Below are positions 17,615 through 25,220 of a stretch of 56,777 nucleotides of DNA, in pieces; the stretch's first letter is position 1, and each line of letters begins with the position of its first letter. Below the pieces are notes generated by a model, which was given only the letters and a program-made list of their open reading frames with translations, did not search any database and had not been told where the DNA came from. The position numbers were made by a program, and so were the translations under genes. The DNA is taken from contig PHBS01000003.1 in NCBI GenBank assembly GCA_002841995.1, positions 1-56,777 on the forward strand, in the 5' to 3' direction. The stretch is from Chloroflexi bacterium HGW-Chloroflexi-8 (lineage in GTDB: Bacteria; Chloroflexota; Anaerolineae; Anaerolineales; Anaerolineaceae).

Positions 17615-18128
17615 TTTGACCTGCCCAGGCTGATTCTGCCATTTTCAACCACGACAATATATCCATTCCCATGGGAAGCAAAGAAATCTCGTAGGATGGG
17701 TTAGGCGATTAATCACAACAATCCAAACCCTCACAAACCATAATAACCCCATTACGTTTTCCTTAACACCCCAAAGCCGTAACCCATCAATCTGCGTAAA
17801 AATAATGCAAAATAAAAATAAGCTACCCAATTACCTATCTTTAGCCTGCGATGTCACCATCAAGAACCTATTACGAAGTCTGTAAATTTTGGATCAGTTT
17901 GATACTATCAATAAATAATTCGCTATTAATCATCAATCTAACACATTCGGTGATCCGAAATATCATTGAAGCATCAATTAAAAGATGGATGAAAGACACA
18001 CAATGTGTCCCAAAGCTGCATTTTCCCATACTGCTACATTAAGAACTAAGCTTCAAACGCAATAAGTACCAATCTACAAAGTTATTAACCACAATTATTG
18101 GCATTTACAAATTCGAATGGAGGCTAAT
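17615..18128. other. Intergenic region, no gene seen
   Basis: 510 bases separate the P450 and decarboxylase genes. Composition drops back to AT-rich. Short frames such as 17851-18042 have no ribosome binding site. TGGAGG at 18119-18124 is the ribosome binding site of the next gene. No clear terminator for the P450 was found. Confidence 0.4.
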
Positions 18129-19541
18129 ATGACGTCAACCTCATCAACGGAAATTTCTTCATCGCCGCTATCGGAGTCTCAGGGTGACCAAAAAGATATG
18201 TTGGAGGAAGCTGCGCGCCGTGCAACGCATTACCTGGACGGACTTGACTCACGAACTGTTTTTCCGCAACACGAGGCACTTGCAGGCTTGGAATCCTTTA
18301 CAGAATCGTTTCCGCAAAACCCACGTGGTCCACTCGAAACTTTATCTTTGTTGGATAAAGCTGGTTCACCTGCCACAGTCGCAACCAATGGCTCCCGCTA
18401 TTTCGGATTTGTAATTGGGGGATCACTACCCGTCGCGCTTGCAGCCAATGTTCTGGCAGCAGCCTGGGATCAAAATGCTGGTCTATACATCGCTTCGCCT
18501 ATTACAGCCAAACTTGAAAAAGTTGCGATTGATTGGCTGGTTGATGTCTTAGGTTTGCCGACTGGGTCGGCAGGTGGCTTTGTCACAGGCGGAACCATGG
18601 CAAATTTTGGTGGTCTGGCTGCCGCCCGACATGCTCTTTTACAGCGTGAAGGTTGGAATGCTGAGGCTCAGGGTTTGTTTGGTGCTCCGCCGGTCACAGT
18701 GATTGTAGGTGAAGAAGTCCACACCAGCTTGCTCAAGGCTTTGAGTTTATTGGGTTTCGGGCGTGAACGAGTGATGCGTGTGCCGGTTGATGGACAAGGC
18801 CGAATGATCGCAAGTGCATTGCCTGCCATTTCCGGCCCCACCGTTGTTTGCACACAAGCAGGCAATGTCAATACCGGAGCATTCGACCCGATCGGTGAAA
18901 TTTGCCGGGTCGCTCATAAAGCTGGTGCCTGGGTGCACGTCGATGGCGCATTTGGTTTGTGGGCTACGGCAGCACCTTCACGCGCTCACCTGACAACTGG
19001 AATTGACCAGGCAGATTCATGGGCATTGGATGCGCATAAATGGCTCAATGTGCCTTATGATAGTGGATTGGTATTTTGTCGCAATCCGGAAGATTTACGA
19101 TCTGCTTTGACCCACAACCGAGAGGCTGCTTACCTTATAGAAGGCAATGATCGGGAACCAATGGAATACACGCCGGAATTGTCCCGCCGTGCACGTGGAA
19201 TTGAGGTCTGGGCTGCTTTACGCTCCTTGGGCAGAACAGGTCTGGCTGAGCTGATCGATCGCCCCTGCCGGCTTGCTTCCAAATTTGCAGCCGGTCTTAA
19301 AGCGGGTGGTTACACCATCCTCAACGATGTTGAACTGAATCAGGTATTGGTCTCTTTTGGCGACGCTGAAAAAACAAAACGCGTGATCAAAGCGGTACAG
19401 GAAGATGGGACCTGTTGGTGTGGGGGAACAGTTTGGCAAGGCCATACAGCCATGCGTATCAGCATCTCATCCTGGGCAACCACCGAATCGGATATCGATC
19501 TCAGCCTGGAGGCAATTTTACGGATTGCAAAGACTGTTTGA
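18129..19541 (+). CDS. Group II PLP-dependent amino acid decarboxylase
   Basis: The protein (470 residues from the ATG at 18129) is a fold I, group II decarboxylase. 'PRYFGFVIGG'-type sequence (GSRYFGFVIGGSLPVALAAN) and 'AAAWDQNAGLYIASPITAKLE' form the N-terminal part; 'GGFVTGGTMANFGGLAAARHAL' is the phosphate-binding region; 'AWVHVDGAFGLWA' carries the Asp that pairs with the PLP nitrogen; 'WALDAHKWLNVPYDSGLVF' holds the Schiff-base lysine (about residue 304). Relatives decarboxylate tryptophan, tyrosine, DOPA, glutamate or 2,4-diaminobutyrate. The frame also opens at an ATG at 18117, but that codon overlaps the ribosome binding site GGAGG, so 18129 is chosen. GC is high compared with the window. 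The substrate is not readable from these motifs. Confidence 0.92.
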   Translation: MTSTSSTEISSSPLSESQGDQKDMLEEAARRATHYLDGLDSRTVFPQHEALAGLESFTESFPQNPRGPLETLSLLDKAGSPATVATNGSRYFGFVIGGSLPVALAANVLAAAWDQNAGLYIASPITAKLEKVAIDWLVDVLGLPTGSAGGFVTGGTMANFGGLAAARHALLQREGWNAEAQGLFGAPPVTVIVGEEVHTSLLKALSLLGFGRERVMRVPVDGQGRMIASALPAISGPTVVCTQAGNVNTGAFDPIGEICRVAHKAGAWVHVDGAFGLWATAAPSRAHLTTGIDQADSWALDAHKWLNVPYDSGLVFCRNPEDLRSALTHNREAAYLIEGNDREPMEYTPELSRRARGIEVWAALRSLGRTGLAELIDRPCRLASKFAAGLKAGGYTILNDVELNQVLVSFGDAEKTKRVIKAVQEDGTCWCGGTVWQGHTAMRISISSWATTESDIDLSLEAILRIAKTV

Positions 19542-19646
19542 TCATCATCCTACCTCACTTTGAGTGGAAGATCATATGGTAAAACTGAATAAAAAGGTGT
19601 CCATAAATTCGATCCCGCAAAAATTAAGGTAAAAGGAGACGCATTT

Positions 19647-19712
19647 ATGCACATCCATCATTTCGAAGATAATCCAAGGGCACTTTTCATGTTTCCAGAC
19701 AATTACACCTAA
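19647..19712 (+). CDS. Very short ORF behind a strong ribosome binding site, perhaps a gene remnant
   Basis: A 21-codon frame reads MHIHHFEDNPRALFMFPDN and ends after two more residues. AAAAGGAG at 19631-19638 precedes its ATG by eight bases, which is unusually good for a random frame. It may be the 5' stub of a lost gene or a real small protein. Nothing similar is recognised. Confidence 0.25.
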   Translation: MHIHHFEDNPRALFMFPDNYT

Positions 19713-19790
19713 GCTTGAATAGAAAGTTCATAACCGGAGGTTCTGTTTCTTTTCCTATTAAAACCTTTTGTGGTTTATCAAGTTAAATAA

Positions 19791-20279
19791 TTATTCTCCT
19801 TTGTAGGCTTTTTCGAGTTCGCTTAAATTCAGTTTACCTTCCATACGAAGCATAGCAGCAGCAACGCGATCAGCTTTAGCAGTGTCTGGATCACGCATCA
19901 TGATGTCCAGGCTTTCCGGCATAATCTGCCACGATAAGCCAAATCTATCTTTTAGCCACCCGCAAGATAATATTTCGCCGCCTTCGGATAGCGTTTCCCA
20001 AAGATGATCAATCTCTTCCTGAGTTTTGCAGTTTACCGCTATTGAGATCGCCTCACTAAAAGTAAACATCGGACCCCCATTCAGTGCAGTAAAGTTTTGG
20101 CCATTCAGCTCAAAGTCTATTGTGGATACATCTCCGGCTTTCTTTCCGGCTGCTTTTGCTACTGACTCTGTGAGATAGGATGTGTTTACTATTCTTCCAT
20201 TTTCAAACAGCGATAGATACAAATCGACTGCTTCCTTTGCCTGGTCGTTAAACCAAAGAAAAGTTACTATTTTTCTCAT
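19791..20279 (-). CDS. PhnB-like VOC protein (3-demethylubiquinone-9 3-methyltransferase-like)
   Basis: The 162-residue protein opens MRKIVTFLWFNDQAKEAVDLYLSLF and shows the typical PhnB-type pattern: 'STIDFELNGQNFTALNGGP' (55-73), 'FTFSEAISIAVNCKTQEEIDHLWETLSEGG', and 'CGWLKDRFGLSWQIMP' near 101-116. These are VOC-fold proteins often labelled 3-demethylubiquinone-9 3-methyltransferase, a label that is misleading because they lack a methyltransferase domain. The C-terminus 'AAAMLRMEGKLNLSELEKAY' also matches the family. AAAGGA lies before the ATG. It is a single-gene unit, cytoplasmic, with unknown ligand. Confidence 0.9.
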   Translation of the reverse strand: MRKIVTFLWFNDQAKEAVDLYLSLFENGRIVNTSYLTESVAKAAGKKAGDVSTIDFELNGQNFTALNGGPMFTFSEAISIAVNCKTQEEIDHLWETLSEGGEILSCGWLKDRFGLSWQIMPESLDIMMRDPDTAKADRVAAAMLRMEGKLNLSELEKAYKGE

Positions 20280-20690
20280 AGGAATGTTCCTTTCTTCTTA
20301 TTCTGTAAGAATTTTTTTATAATAGCAGCCAGAACACGCTTTCGCAACTGTATTAATAAATTTTGGCTTTTACATGATGACTTTTATGACATCAGGGGTT
20401 ACTCACCTTTATTGAGTGAGAAACCACATTCCTGTCATGGAATTAGGAAAAAATTCTGCTTTTAAATTTATTCCAAAAATTTACGAAAATAAATCTAAAT
20501 TTGAACTTTTCACCAGGAAGAACTTAACTCCTGGATGGAAAACATTGGGCAGTAATATCAAAAAAAAGATTTACTTGCTTATCATTACAACAGGTAAGAC
20601 TTCTTTCGAGAAACGGTGAGATAACCACAAATTCGTAAATTTAAAAACAGGAAACTTACTCACTTTTGAACAGTAACGTCTTAAATTGTG
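20280..20690. other. Intergenic region with one hairpin
   Basis: This gene-free 410-base stretch lies between minus-strand genes. The frame 20416-20619 (plus) is lysine-rich and without support. It contains the inverted repeat at 20397-20425; the string TTACTCAC of that repeat recurs near 20656. Confidence 0.45.
20397..20425. repeat. Imperfect 10-bp inverted repeat
   Basis: GGTTACTCAC (20397-20406) faces GTGAGAAACC (20416-20425) across a 9-nt loop, with one mismatch. It lies 118 bases upstream of the PhnB-like gene start and could be an operator or the end structure of the toroid-protein transcript. Confidence 0.5.
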
Positions 20691-21698
20691 CTATTCTCTT
20701 CCTTCGAAATACCAGTTAAGTACCCGTAAAGCCCGCAATGTGTTCCATTTACTTGGTTGTCCTTCGCCTGCATCAATTTCGATTGGCATATCACCGGGAT
20801 AATTGACCTCATTCAGCCAATAACCTTCAGTACTACGCCTGGAACTGACCAGTTCAATAGCCTTATCCATCCGTTCATCAGGTGTTACACCTGCTTTACG
20901 CAAATAATCAAGTCCTCGCAAAACATCGTAATGCCACCAATTTGGGAATCCAAAGCGGGTGAATGCGGTTTGACCCCAACGATCACGCTCCAGCACTTCT
21001 CCCGTCGAGAACCGGTGAAAGAGTTGCCTTTTCAGCAGATACTCCTCCCCGCGCAACCGTGCTTCCCGCACCTTTGCGCCATCCCCGCTGGATTTTTCGT
21101 ATTCAAGCAACCCTTCCAGCACGCAGATCGTTGAATTAAAGGACGAGCGTATTGAACCGTTTTCGGCTTCACAATTCCAACCCCCATCTTCCAATTGTCC
21201 TTTGAGCAGCCATGCGATAATTCTTTCAATATCCTGTCCGAAGTAAGCGCCTGCCGCACCGACCTGTCCGTTAATACACGGCTCTACTTCACCTGCAAAG
21301 AATGGATTACCCATTACTTCCAAGCCCAGCCAGTTGCCATCCCAATCCCAGCCTCGCCATTTAACCTGCTCATGGACCTTGTCAATCGCTCTCTGCGCTT
21401 CCCCGGATGTGGGGTCGAGACCTAATTCTCGCAGCAGGGTTAGAACATGGTAGGTGGAATTCGATTCCTGGTTCCAGGCTTCACCTTCCCAATAACCATC
21501 CGTCTGTTGCTTCTTCAACAACTGATTACCAAAACCTTCGCTGGCGACCCTTGCACGTTCTGCTGCAACTTCATCCTGCGAAGCTCCTAATAAATCTTGT
21601 TTTACCTGCCATCGAATCGCCGGATCAGAGTCCAGCAGCCAACGAACCAGTTCTGGTTCTGTTTTCTGTTTTGAGTATTCCGGTGTGTTGGTCTTCAT
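20691..21698 (-). CDS. Squalene-cyclase-like alpha/alpha-toroid protein
   Basis: From the ATG at 21698 the protein is 335 residues and consists of repeated helical pairs with QW-like motifs: 'QQTDGYWEGEAWN', 'QLEDGGWNCEAENGS' and 'RRSTEGYWLNEVNYPG'. These are the alpha/alpha-barrel repeats of prenyltransferases and squalene-hopene cyclases. It is half the length of a real cyclase and lacks the DxDD protonation motif, so cyclase activity is unlikely. A helical leader (VRWLLDSDPAIRWQVKQDLLG) precedes the repeats. GGAGG precedes this ATG; the frame opens 20 codons earlier, without such a site. Comparable soluble proteins occur in Chloroflexota and Firmicutes, function unknown; binding of a lipid, peptide or glycan in the central cavity would suit the fold. 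Confidence 0.8.
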   Translation of the reverse strand: MKTNTPEYSKQKTEPELVRWLLDSDPAIRWQVKQDLLGASQDEVAAERARVASEGFGNQLLKKQQTDGYWEGEAWNQESNSTYHVLTLLRELGLDPTSGEAQRAIDKVHEQVKWRGWDWDGNWLGLEVMGNPFFAGEVEPCINGQVGAAGAYFGQDIERIIAWLLKGQLEDGGWNCEAENGSIRSSFNSTICVLEGLLEYEKSSGDGAKVREARLRGEEYLLKRQLFHRFSTGEVLERDRWGQTAFTRFGFPNWWHYDVLRGLDYLRKAGVTPDERMDKAIELVSSRRSTEGYWLNEVNYPGDMPIEIDAGEGQPSKWNTLRALRVLNWYFEGRE

Positions 21699-22204
21699 CC
21701 GTTTTCCTCCAATTGTAAGGTGAAAAAACAGTATAGATTGTTTGCACACGCTTCGCAACCTAATAGATTATATTAAGTGAATTTTTGATATACATAGAAT
21801 GCAAATTTGAATGTATATTAATTTTTATTTTTTGATTTGGTTATGGATTTATTTTTTTATCTGGATATTTCTGCCTTGAATAGGTGCGTTCCCCGCTAAA
21901 TGTTTATGGTTCTAAGCCGATTAAAAATTAAACAAAAGTTTACTATTCAGATTCTTCTGATAAAGTGGACATCAGGAAAAGGTGTATCTATCTCCAGTTT
22001 GAAAATCCTCACCCTAACGAATCAACGATCTTTAATTAGCAAAACATTTGTAATGATTATTTCGTTGCTAAAGTACTAATTTGATTTTTTATAGTTTCAG
22101 AAAGTTTGAGTGGTCAGCCCTATCTAGTGTGGTCAATGAAACTACCACACACTGCTCGTTGTAATACAGGATTTATGCATGCCAATAAAAGCTCAAAATA
22201 AGTA
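21699..22204. other. Intergenic region containing repeat copy A
   Basis: 500 AT-rich bases lie upstream of the toroid-protein gene and downstream of the DUF4265 gene. They hold repeat copy A (21920-21991) and a 7-bp hairpin GTGTGGT/ACCACAC (22127-22150) that may end the DUF4265 transcript, although no U tract follows. No gene seen. Confidence 0.45.
21920..21991. repeat. Imperfect direct repeat, copy A
   Basis: About 70 bases starting ATTAAAAATTAAAC and containing TACTATTCAGATTCTTCTGA then AAAGTGGACATCAGGAAAAG match a second copy at 22879-22948 at roughly four of five positions. The copies flank the DUF4265 gene in the same orientation. Confidence 0.65.
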
Positions 22205-22669
22205 TCACATCTTCCCTGTTTCATAAATGATCAACCCCATATTTTCGTTGTCCATTAAAAAATCAGCAACTCTTTGCGCATCTTTTTCGGCACAAGAAAT
22301 TGCCAATAGATTCTGTGAGTACCATTCCAGTAAACATCCCATTTTGGTCAATTCCTCGACAAGCATAAAATGACTATTTGTATCGGCGCTTTCCCCAATC
22401 CAAATTCGAAATGTCATTTGACCTGAAGGCAGCATGACTTTCTGTATCAGTAGATCTTCATTTGTAAATACTTCATCGCCGAGAGATAAATTATGGGCAA
22501 AAAAAGGAATACAACAAATCACAAAGCGATTTTTACTTACTTGTTTGCTCCATAATGACTCCCACATGTAATCATAGTCCGTCGAATTTGTACTCAACTT
22601 GATCGCGATCACGCTATCGGCTTCATTTTCCCATATCGGATTAAGATGTTGAAAAGTCTTTTTTTTCAT
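22205..22669 (-). CDS. DUF4265 family protein
   Basis: The 154-residue protein shows DUF4265 features: a strand-rich N-terminus, 'VICCIPFFAHNLSLGDEVF' (49-67), which matches the conserved 'vxxIPFxaxnlalGDvV' block, 'GQMTFRIWIGES' (82-93) and a C-terminal region 'KDAQRVADFLMDNENMGLIIYE'. The family is cytoplasmic, widespread in gene clusters and on mobile DNA, and has no known function. The ATG follows an AT-rich leader with AAGGAAG. It sits between two copies of an imperfect 70-bp direct repeat, which may mean it moved or duplicated as a unit. The family call is fairly firm. Confidence 0.78.
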   Translation of the reverse strand: MKKKTFQHLNPIWENEADSVIAIKLSTNSTDYDYMWESLWSKQVSKNRFVICCIPFFAHNLSLGDEVFTNEDLLIQKVMLPSGQMTFRIWIGESADTNSHFMLVEELTKMGCLLEWYSQNLLAISCAEKDAQRVADFLMDNENMGLIIYETGKM

Positions 22670-23059
22670 GTTTTAATACTTCCTTATTGGGACCACCACG
22701 AAGGTGGCCATGAACGATTATATCCAGCAGGTGAGGTTTTGGAAAATGAGGTATTTTGCCCATATAAAAAATCCTGAGTCGACAGTATCTTTAGAGCCAC
22801 TCACAATACCATTCATCTTCTTAACAATCCCCATTGTTCTTCGATGGATGCTATTTTGTTTTGGATCTAAATAATCAAATTAAAAATCAAACGAAGTATA
22901 CTATTCTGATTCTACTGAAAAAGTGTACATCAGTATAAGGGCATCTATAATCCAACCCTTACCTTGGACAAAGCTTTAACATTCACAATCCTGAATTTCA
23001 GTTCAAAAACAGATAAAAACAATTAGACAATATTATATTTTATAATAAAACCAATACTG
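22670..23059. other. Divergent intergenic region containing repeat copy B
   Basis: This region lies between the DUF4265 and M23 peptidase genes. It has a small hairpin CCACC/GGTGG (22693-22707) in the DUF4265 leader, and repeat copy B (22879-22948). No gene seen. Confidence 0.45.
22879..22948. repeat. Imperfect direct repeat, copy B
   Basis: This is the second copy of the repeat at 21920-21991, about 960 bases away: ATTAAAAATCAAAC, then TACTATTCTGATTCTACTGA and AAAGTGTACATCAGTATAAG. Differences are scattered point changes, so the duplication is not recent. Confidence 0.65.
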
Positions 23060-23800
23060 ATGATCGCAAAGGAGGTTAACCTGAACGAGCTTTCCAACCC
23101 AATTTTTGTCGATTTTCCTTTACATGGTGAGTGGTTTGCGCCTAACACACCAGCGAAACGGATTCCCAGTCACGGCACGGATGCGTTAGGTCAGCGCTAT
23201 GCCTTTGATTTTGTCATGGCAAATTGGTCGGGTAAAAAGAAGTCGTTCTTCCGGGGGAGTCCCTGGCGCTATTACCTGTTGGGAATGCCACTGGCACACT
23301 GGTTCGGATGGGGACAAAACATTTACGCCCCCTGTGATGGGATGATTCTTAGTGTAAAAGATGGGTTAAATGAACGGCAGCCAGTCCACCTCATCGTCGA
23401 TTTATTAATCGCAATCAAGAATGCTTCATTTTTCGACCCGCACAAGCACGATCTGCAAACCGTTGCCGGCAACTACATCATACTGCAGGCCGGAGAAACC
23501 TTTGTCGCAATGGCTCATTTTCAAAAAGATTCGATCTGTGTCTCCGAGGGGCAGCAAGTCCGGGCTGGCGACTTGTTGGGAAGGGTAGGCCATTCCGGAA
23601 ACTCAACCGCACCTCATTTACATTTTCAATTGATGGATCGACCCGATTGGTTGAACGCAAAGGGCATTCCCTGCGCTTTTAAACGCTATGAACGCTTCAC
23701 CGAAATAGGCTGGGAGGAAGTGTTAGGTGGAATACCATCCGATCAGGATAGGATCAGAATGCTGGATGACGACTTATATTTGAGCACTGAAAGAAGCTAA
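23060..23800 (+). CDS. M23-family peptidase (LytM/lysostaphin-type metallopeptidase)
   Basis: The protein of about 240 residues carries the zinc-site motifs of M23 peptidases: 'RIPSHGTDALGQRYAFDFV' (34-52), with His38 and Asp41 as first ligands; 'MAHFQKDSICVSEGQQVRAGDLLGRVGHSGNST', the usual beta-hairpin core; and 'APHLHFQLMD' with the HxH pair. M23 enzymes cut peptide cross-links in peptidoglycan, but this form has no signal peptide or membrane helix, so it may be exported otherwise or act inside. Start choice is odd: the ATG at 23060 has no ribosome binding site in front, while AAAGGAGG at 23068-23075 lies inside the frame and points at an in-frame CTG (23081). It stands alone on the plus strand. 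Catalytic residues look intact. Confidence 0.85.
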   Translation: MIAKEVNLNELSNPIFVDFPLHGEWFAPNTPAKRIPSHGTDALGQRYAFDFVMANWSGKKKSFFRGSPWRYYLLGMPLAHWFGWGQNIYAPCDGMILSVKDGLNERQPVHLIVDLLIAIKNASFFDPHKHDLQTVAGNYIILQAGETFVAMAHFQKDSICVSEGQQVRAGDLLGRVGHSGNSTAPHLHFQLMDRPDWLNAKGIPCAFKRYERFTEIGWEEVLGGIPSDQDRIRMLDDDLYLSTERS

Positions 23801-23941
23801 GCAATACGGAAACTGGTGATAGGCAAACGTGTAGATTCAAGGAATTCCATTATCCCTCACTACAGCGGGTATCCTAACTAAGCTTTGTTTCAATTTGTAC
23901 TCAAGATTAAGCACCAATAATTTATCTTAAGTTTGGCCTGT

Positions 23942-24308
23942 TCAATTTGATTTGATCCGAATATATCCACCTACAAGCTCAGGTCTTATTATTACCTTTG
24001 CACCATTGATCATCCTCAACATCGTATCCAGAACTGATTGATTTGGTGTGCCATAGACATCAAAGCCGATGATCTCCATGAGCGAAAAAGCTTTCATCCC
24101 TAAATTACCAAGATTTTGCATATGTTCTCCCATGGCATCACTGTTGGGGAATATGTGGACAACGCTCGCCTCACTACCATCTTCACTGATATAGGCAATA
24201 TGAGCCGTGGTATGGGGTTTGTTTTCCTCCATCCATTCTGTGACCTCTTGATAATATTTTTTGTACTCTTCGGTCTTACCTTGTTTGATTTTTGATTGGT
24301 TCGAGCAT
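23942..24308 (-). pseudogene. Frameshifted paralogue of the 24795-25169 protein
   Basis: From the ATG at 24308, which has GAGGAT seven bases in front, translation reads MLEPIKNQTR and stops. One frame over, and without any ATG, GTG or TTG, the sequence continues as NQSKIKQGKTEEYKKYYQEV and then the 96-residue frame MEENKPHTTAHIAYISEDG to 23942. The paralogue at 24795-25169 aligns: MPEPI, NKIREGKASEFRKHYQES, 'VIRVFPDATALDSQ' versus 'VVHIFPNSDAMGEH', and 'GGFIR' versus 'GGYIR' at the end. So the gene appears to have lost about 14 bases near its start, or the assembly has an error there. The 96-residue part could still be made from the internal ATG at 24232. It is the third gene of the SRPBCC operon. 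Fold: probably a dimeric alpha/beta barrel. Confidence 0.6.
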
Positions 24309-24335
24309 CAACGCTATCCTCGAATATTAATAGGA

Positions 24336-24767
24336 TTAAGTCTCCGATTCGATAAGCTGTTTTCTGATTTGACCAACATGTTCCAATCGGTTATTAAGAA
24401 ATGTAGTGTCCATCGATGAGTCCATGCCAGGAATATCAAGAATGAGCGTAATTTTGGTCTGATTGTCGCCGATAGCCTCAAATGTAGTCCTGCCACGCAT
24501 TACTGCCGGACCATCGTGTATTACCATTGCAATCACCCGATTGGTTACATATTCCACAACTTCCATGGTTCCTTCAACTGGTGTGCCGCTACGTTTATTG
24601 CGTCGTCGAATGATTGTCCCAACACCGATTGGCTGATCAGAATCAAGCCACAGTTCAATATCGGAATCCCATCGTGGATGATTCCGGACGTGATTGACTG
24701 CATAAAAATTAAACACTTTTTCCACTGAACGATCAATTACTTGAGAAGATTCAAATTGTAATGCCAT
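24336..24767 (-). CDS. SRPBCC-superfamily protein (polyketide cyclase/dehydrase-like)
   Basis: The 143-residue protein has the START/Bet v1-like helix-grip order: 'FESSQVIDRSVEKVFNFYAV' (4-23), with the usual first strand and 'pvexVF' helix; 'NHPRWDSDIELWLDSDQPIGVGTIIRRR' (30-57); central strands to 'GRTTFEAIGDNQTKITLILDI'; and a long C-terminal helix 'LEHVGQIRKQLIES'. Such proteins bind hydrophobic ligands in a deep cavity; some are cyclases, many have unknown ligands. The ATG is preceded by ACAGGAGTAATCA. It lies 27 bases behind the 24795-25169 gene and 27 bases before the frameshifted paralogue, so the three form an operon under the palindrome at 25196-25220. Confidence 0.85.
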   Translation of the reverse strand: MALQFESSQVIDRSVEKVFNFYAVNHVRNHPRWDSDIELWLDSDQPIGVGTIIRRRNKRSGTPVEGTMEVVEYVTNRVIAMVIHDGPAVMRGRTTFEAIGDNQTKITLILDIPGMDSSMDTTFLNNRLEHVGQIRKQLIESET

Positions 24768-24794
24768 TGATTACTCCTGTTTAAAAGTTTCAAT

Positions 24795-25169
24795 TCATCT
24801 AATGAAGCCGCCCGAGTAATTTGAACAGATTTTCACTTTGATGCCTGATCCCGCAATCTTTTTCATTTTTTCTAATGTGACTGGATTTGGCTTACCAAAG
24901 ATCTCTATACTGATAGGTTCGATAAATGTGTAAGTCTTTTTTGATCGTTCATCCGCTCCGAGAATTTGTGAATCTAGGGCGGTAGCGTCCGGAAAAACAC
25001 GGATAACTGTAAACTCGGTGGTTTCTTCATTCTCAAATGCGAGTTGAACCAATGTATCTTGCTTATCTAAAAAGGTTGCTTGAATGCTTTCTTGATAGTG
25101 TTTTCTGAATTCACTCGCTTTGCCTTCTCTGATTTTATTTCGACTGATGAAAATAATCGGTTCAGGCAT
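24795..25169 (-). CDS. Small dimeric alpha/beta-barrel-like protein, first gene of SRPBCC operon
   Basis: This 124-residue protein reads MPEPIIFISRNKIREGKASEF, a strand followed by the 'KxGKxxEfxk' helix seen in antibiotic-biosynthesis-monooxygenase-like (ferredoxin-like dimeric barrel) proteins, then 'LVQLAFENEETTEFTVIRVFPDATALDSQ', a second strand-helix unit typical of that fold. The C-terminal half 'IEPISIEIFGKPNPVTLEKMKKIAGSG' is shared with the paralogue at 23942-24308, which supports a distinct family. AAGGATG lies before the ATG. The fold is inferred from pattern only, and activity is unknown. A perfect 11-3-11 palindrome starts 27 bases upstream of the start codon and probably controls the operon. 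Confidence 0.7.
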   Translation of the reverse strand: MPEPIIFISRNKIREGKASEFRKHYQESIQATFLDKQDTLVQLAFENEETTEFTVIRVFPDATALDSQILGADERSKKTYTFIEPISIEIFGKPNPVTLEKMKKIAGSGIKVKICSNYSGGFIR

Positions 25170-25195
25170 ACCATCATCCTTTTGTTAAATAAAAG

Positions 25196-25220
25196 AATGT
25201 TGACTATTTTAGTCAACATT
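25196..25220. promoter_or_regulatory. Perfect 11-3-11 palindrome, likely operator
   Basis: AATGTTGACTA (25196-25206), TTT, and TAGTCAACATT (25210-25220) form a perfect 25-bp inverted repeat 27 bases upstream of the operon starting at 25169. The symmetric TTGACT/AGTCAA core with a short centre looks like the site of a dimeric repressor such as a TetR, MarR or HxlR protein. No regulator gene adjoins it. Confidence 0.65.

Noticed and set aside
19791-20279. Calling the PhnB-like protein a ubiquinone methyltransferase
   Set aside because: The protein is a VOC-fold module without an S-adenosylmethionine-binding domain; the common database label is not supported.
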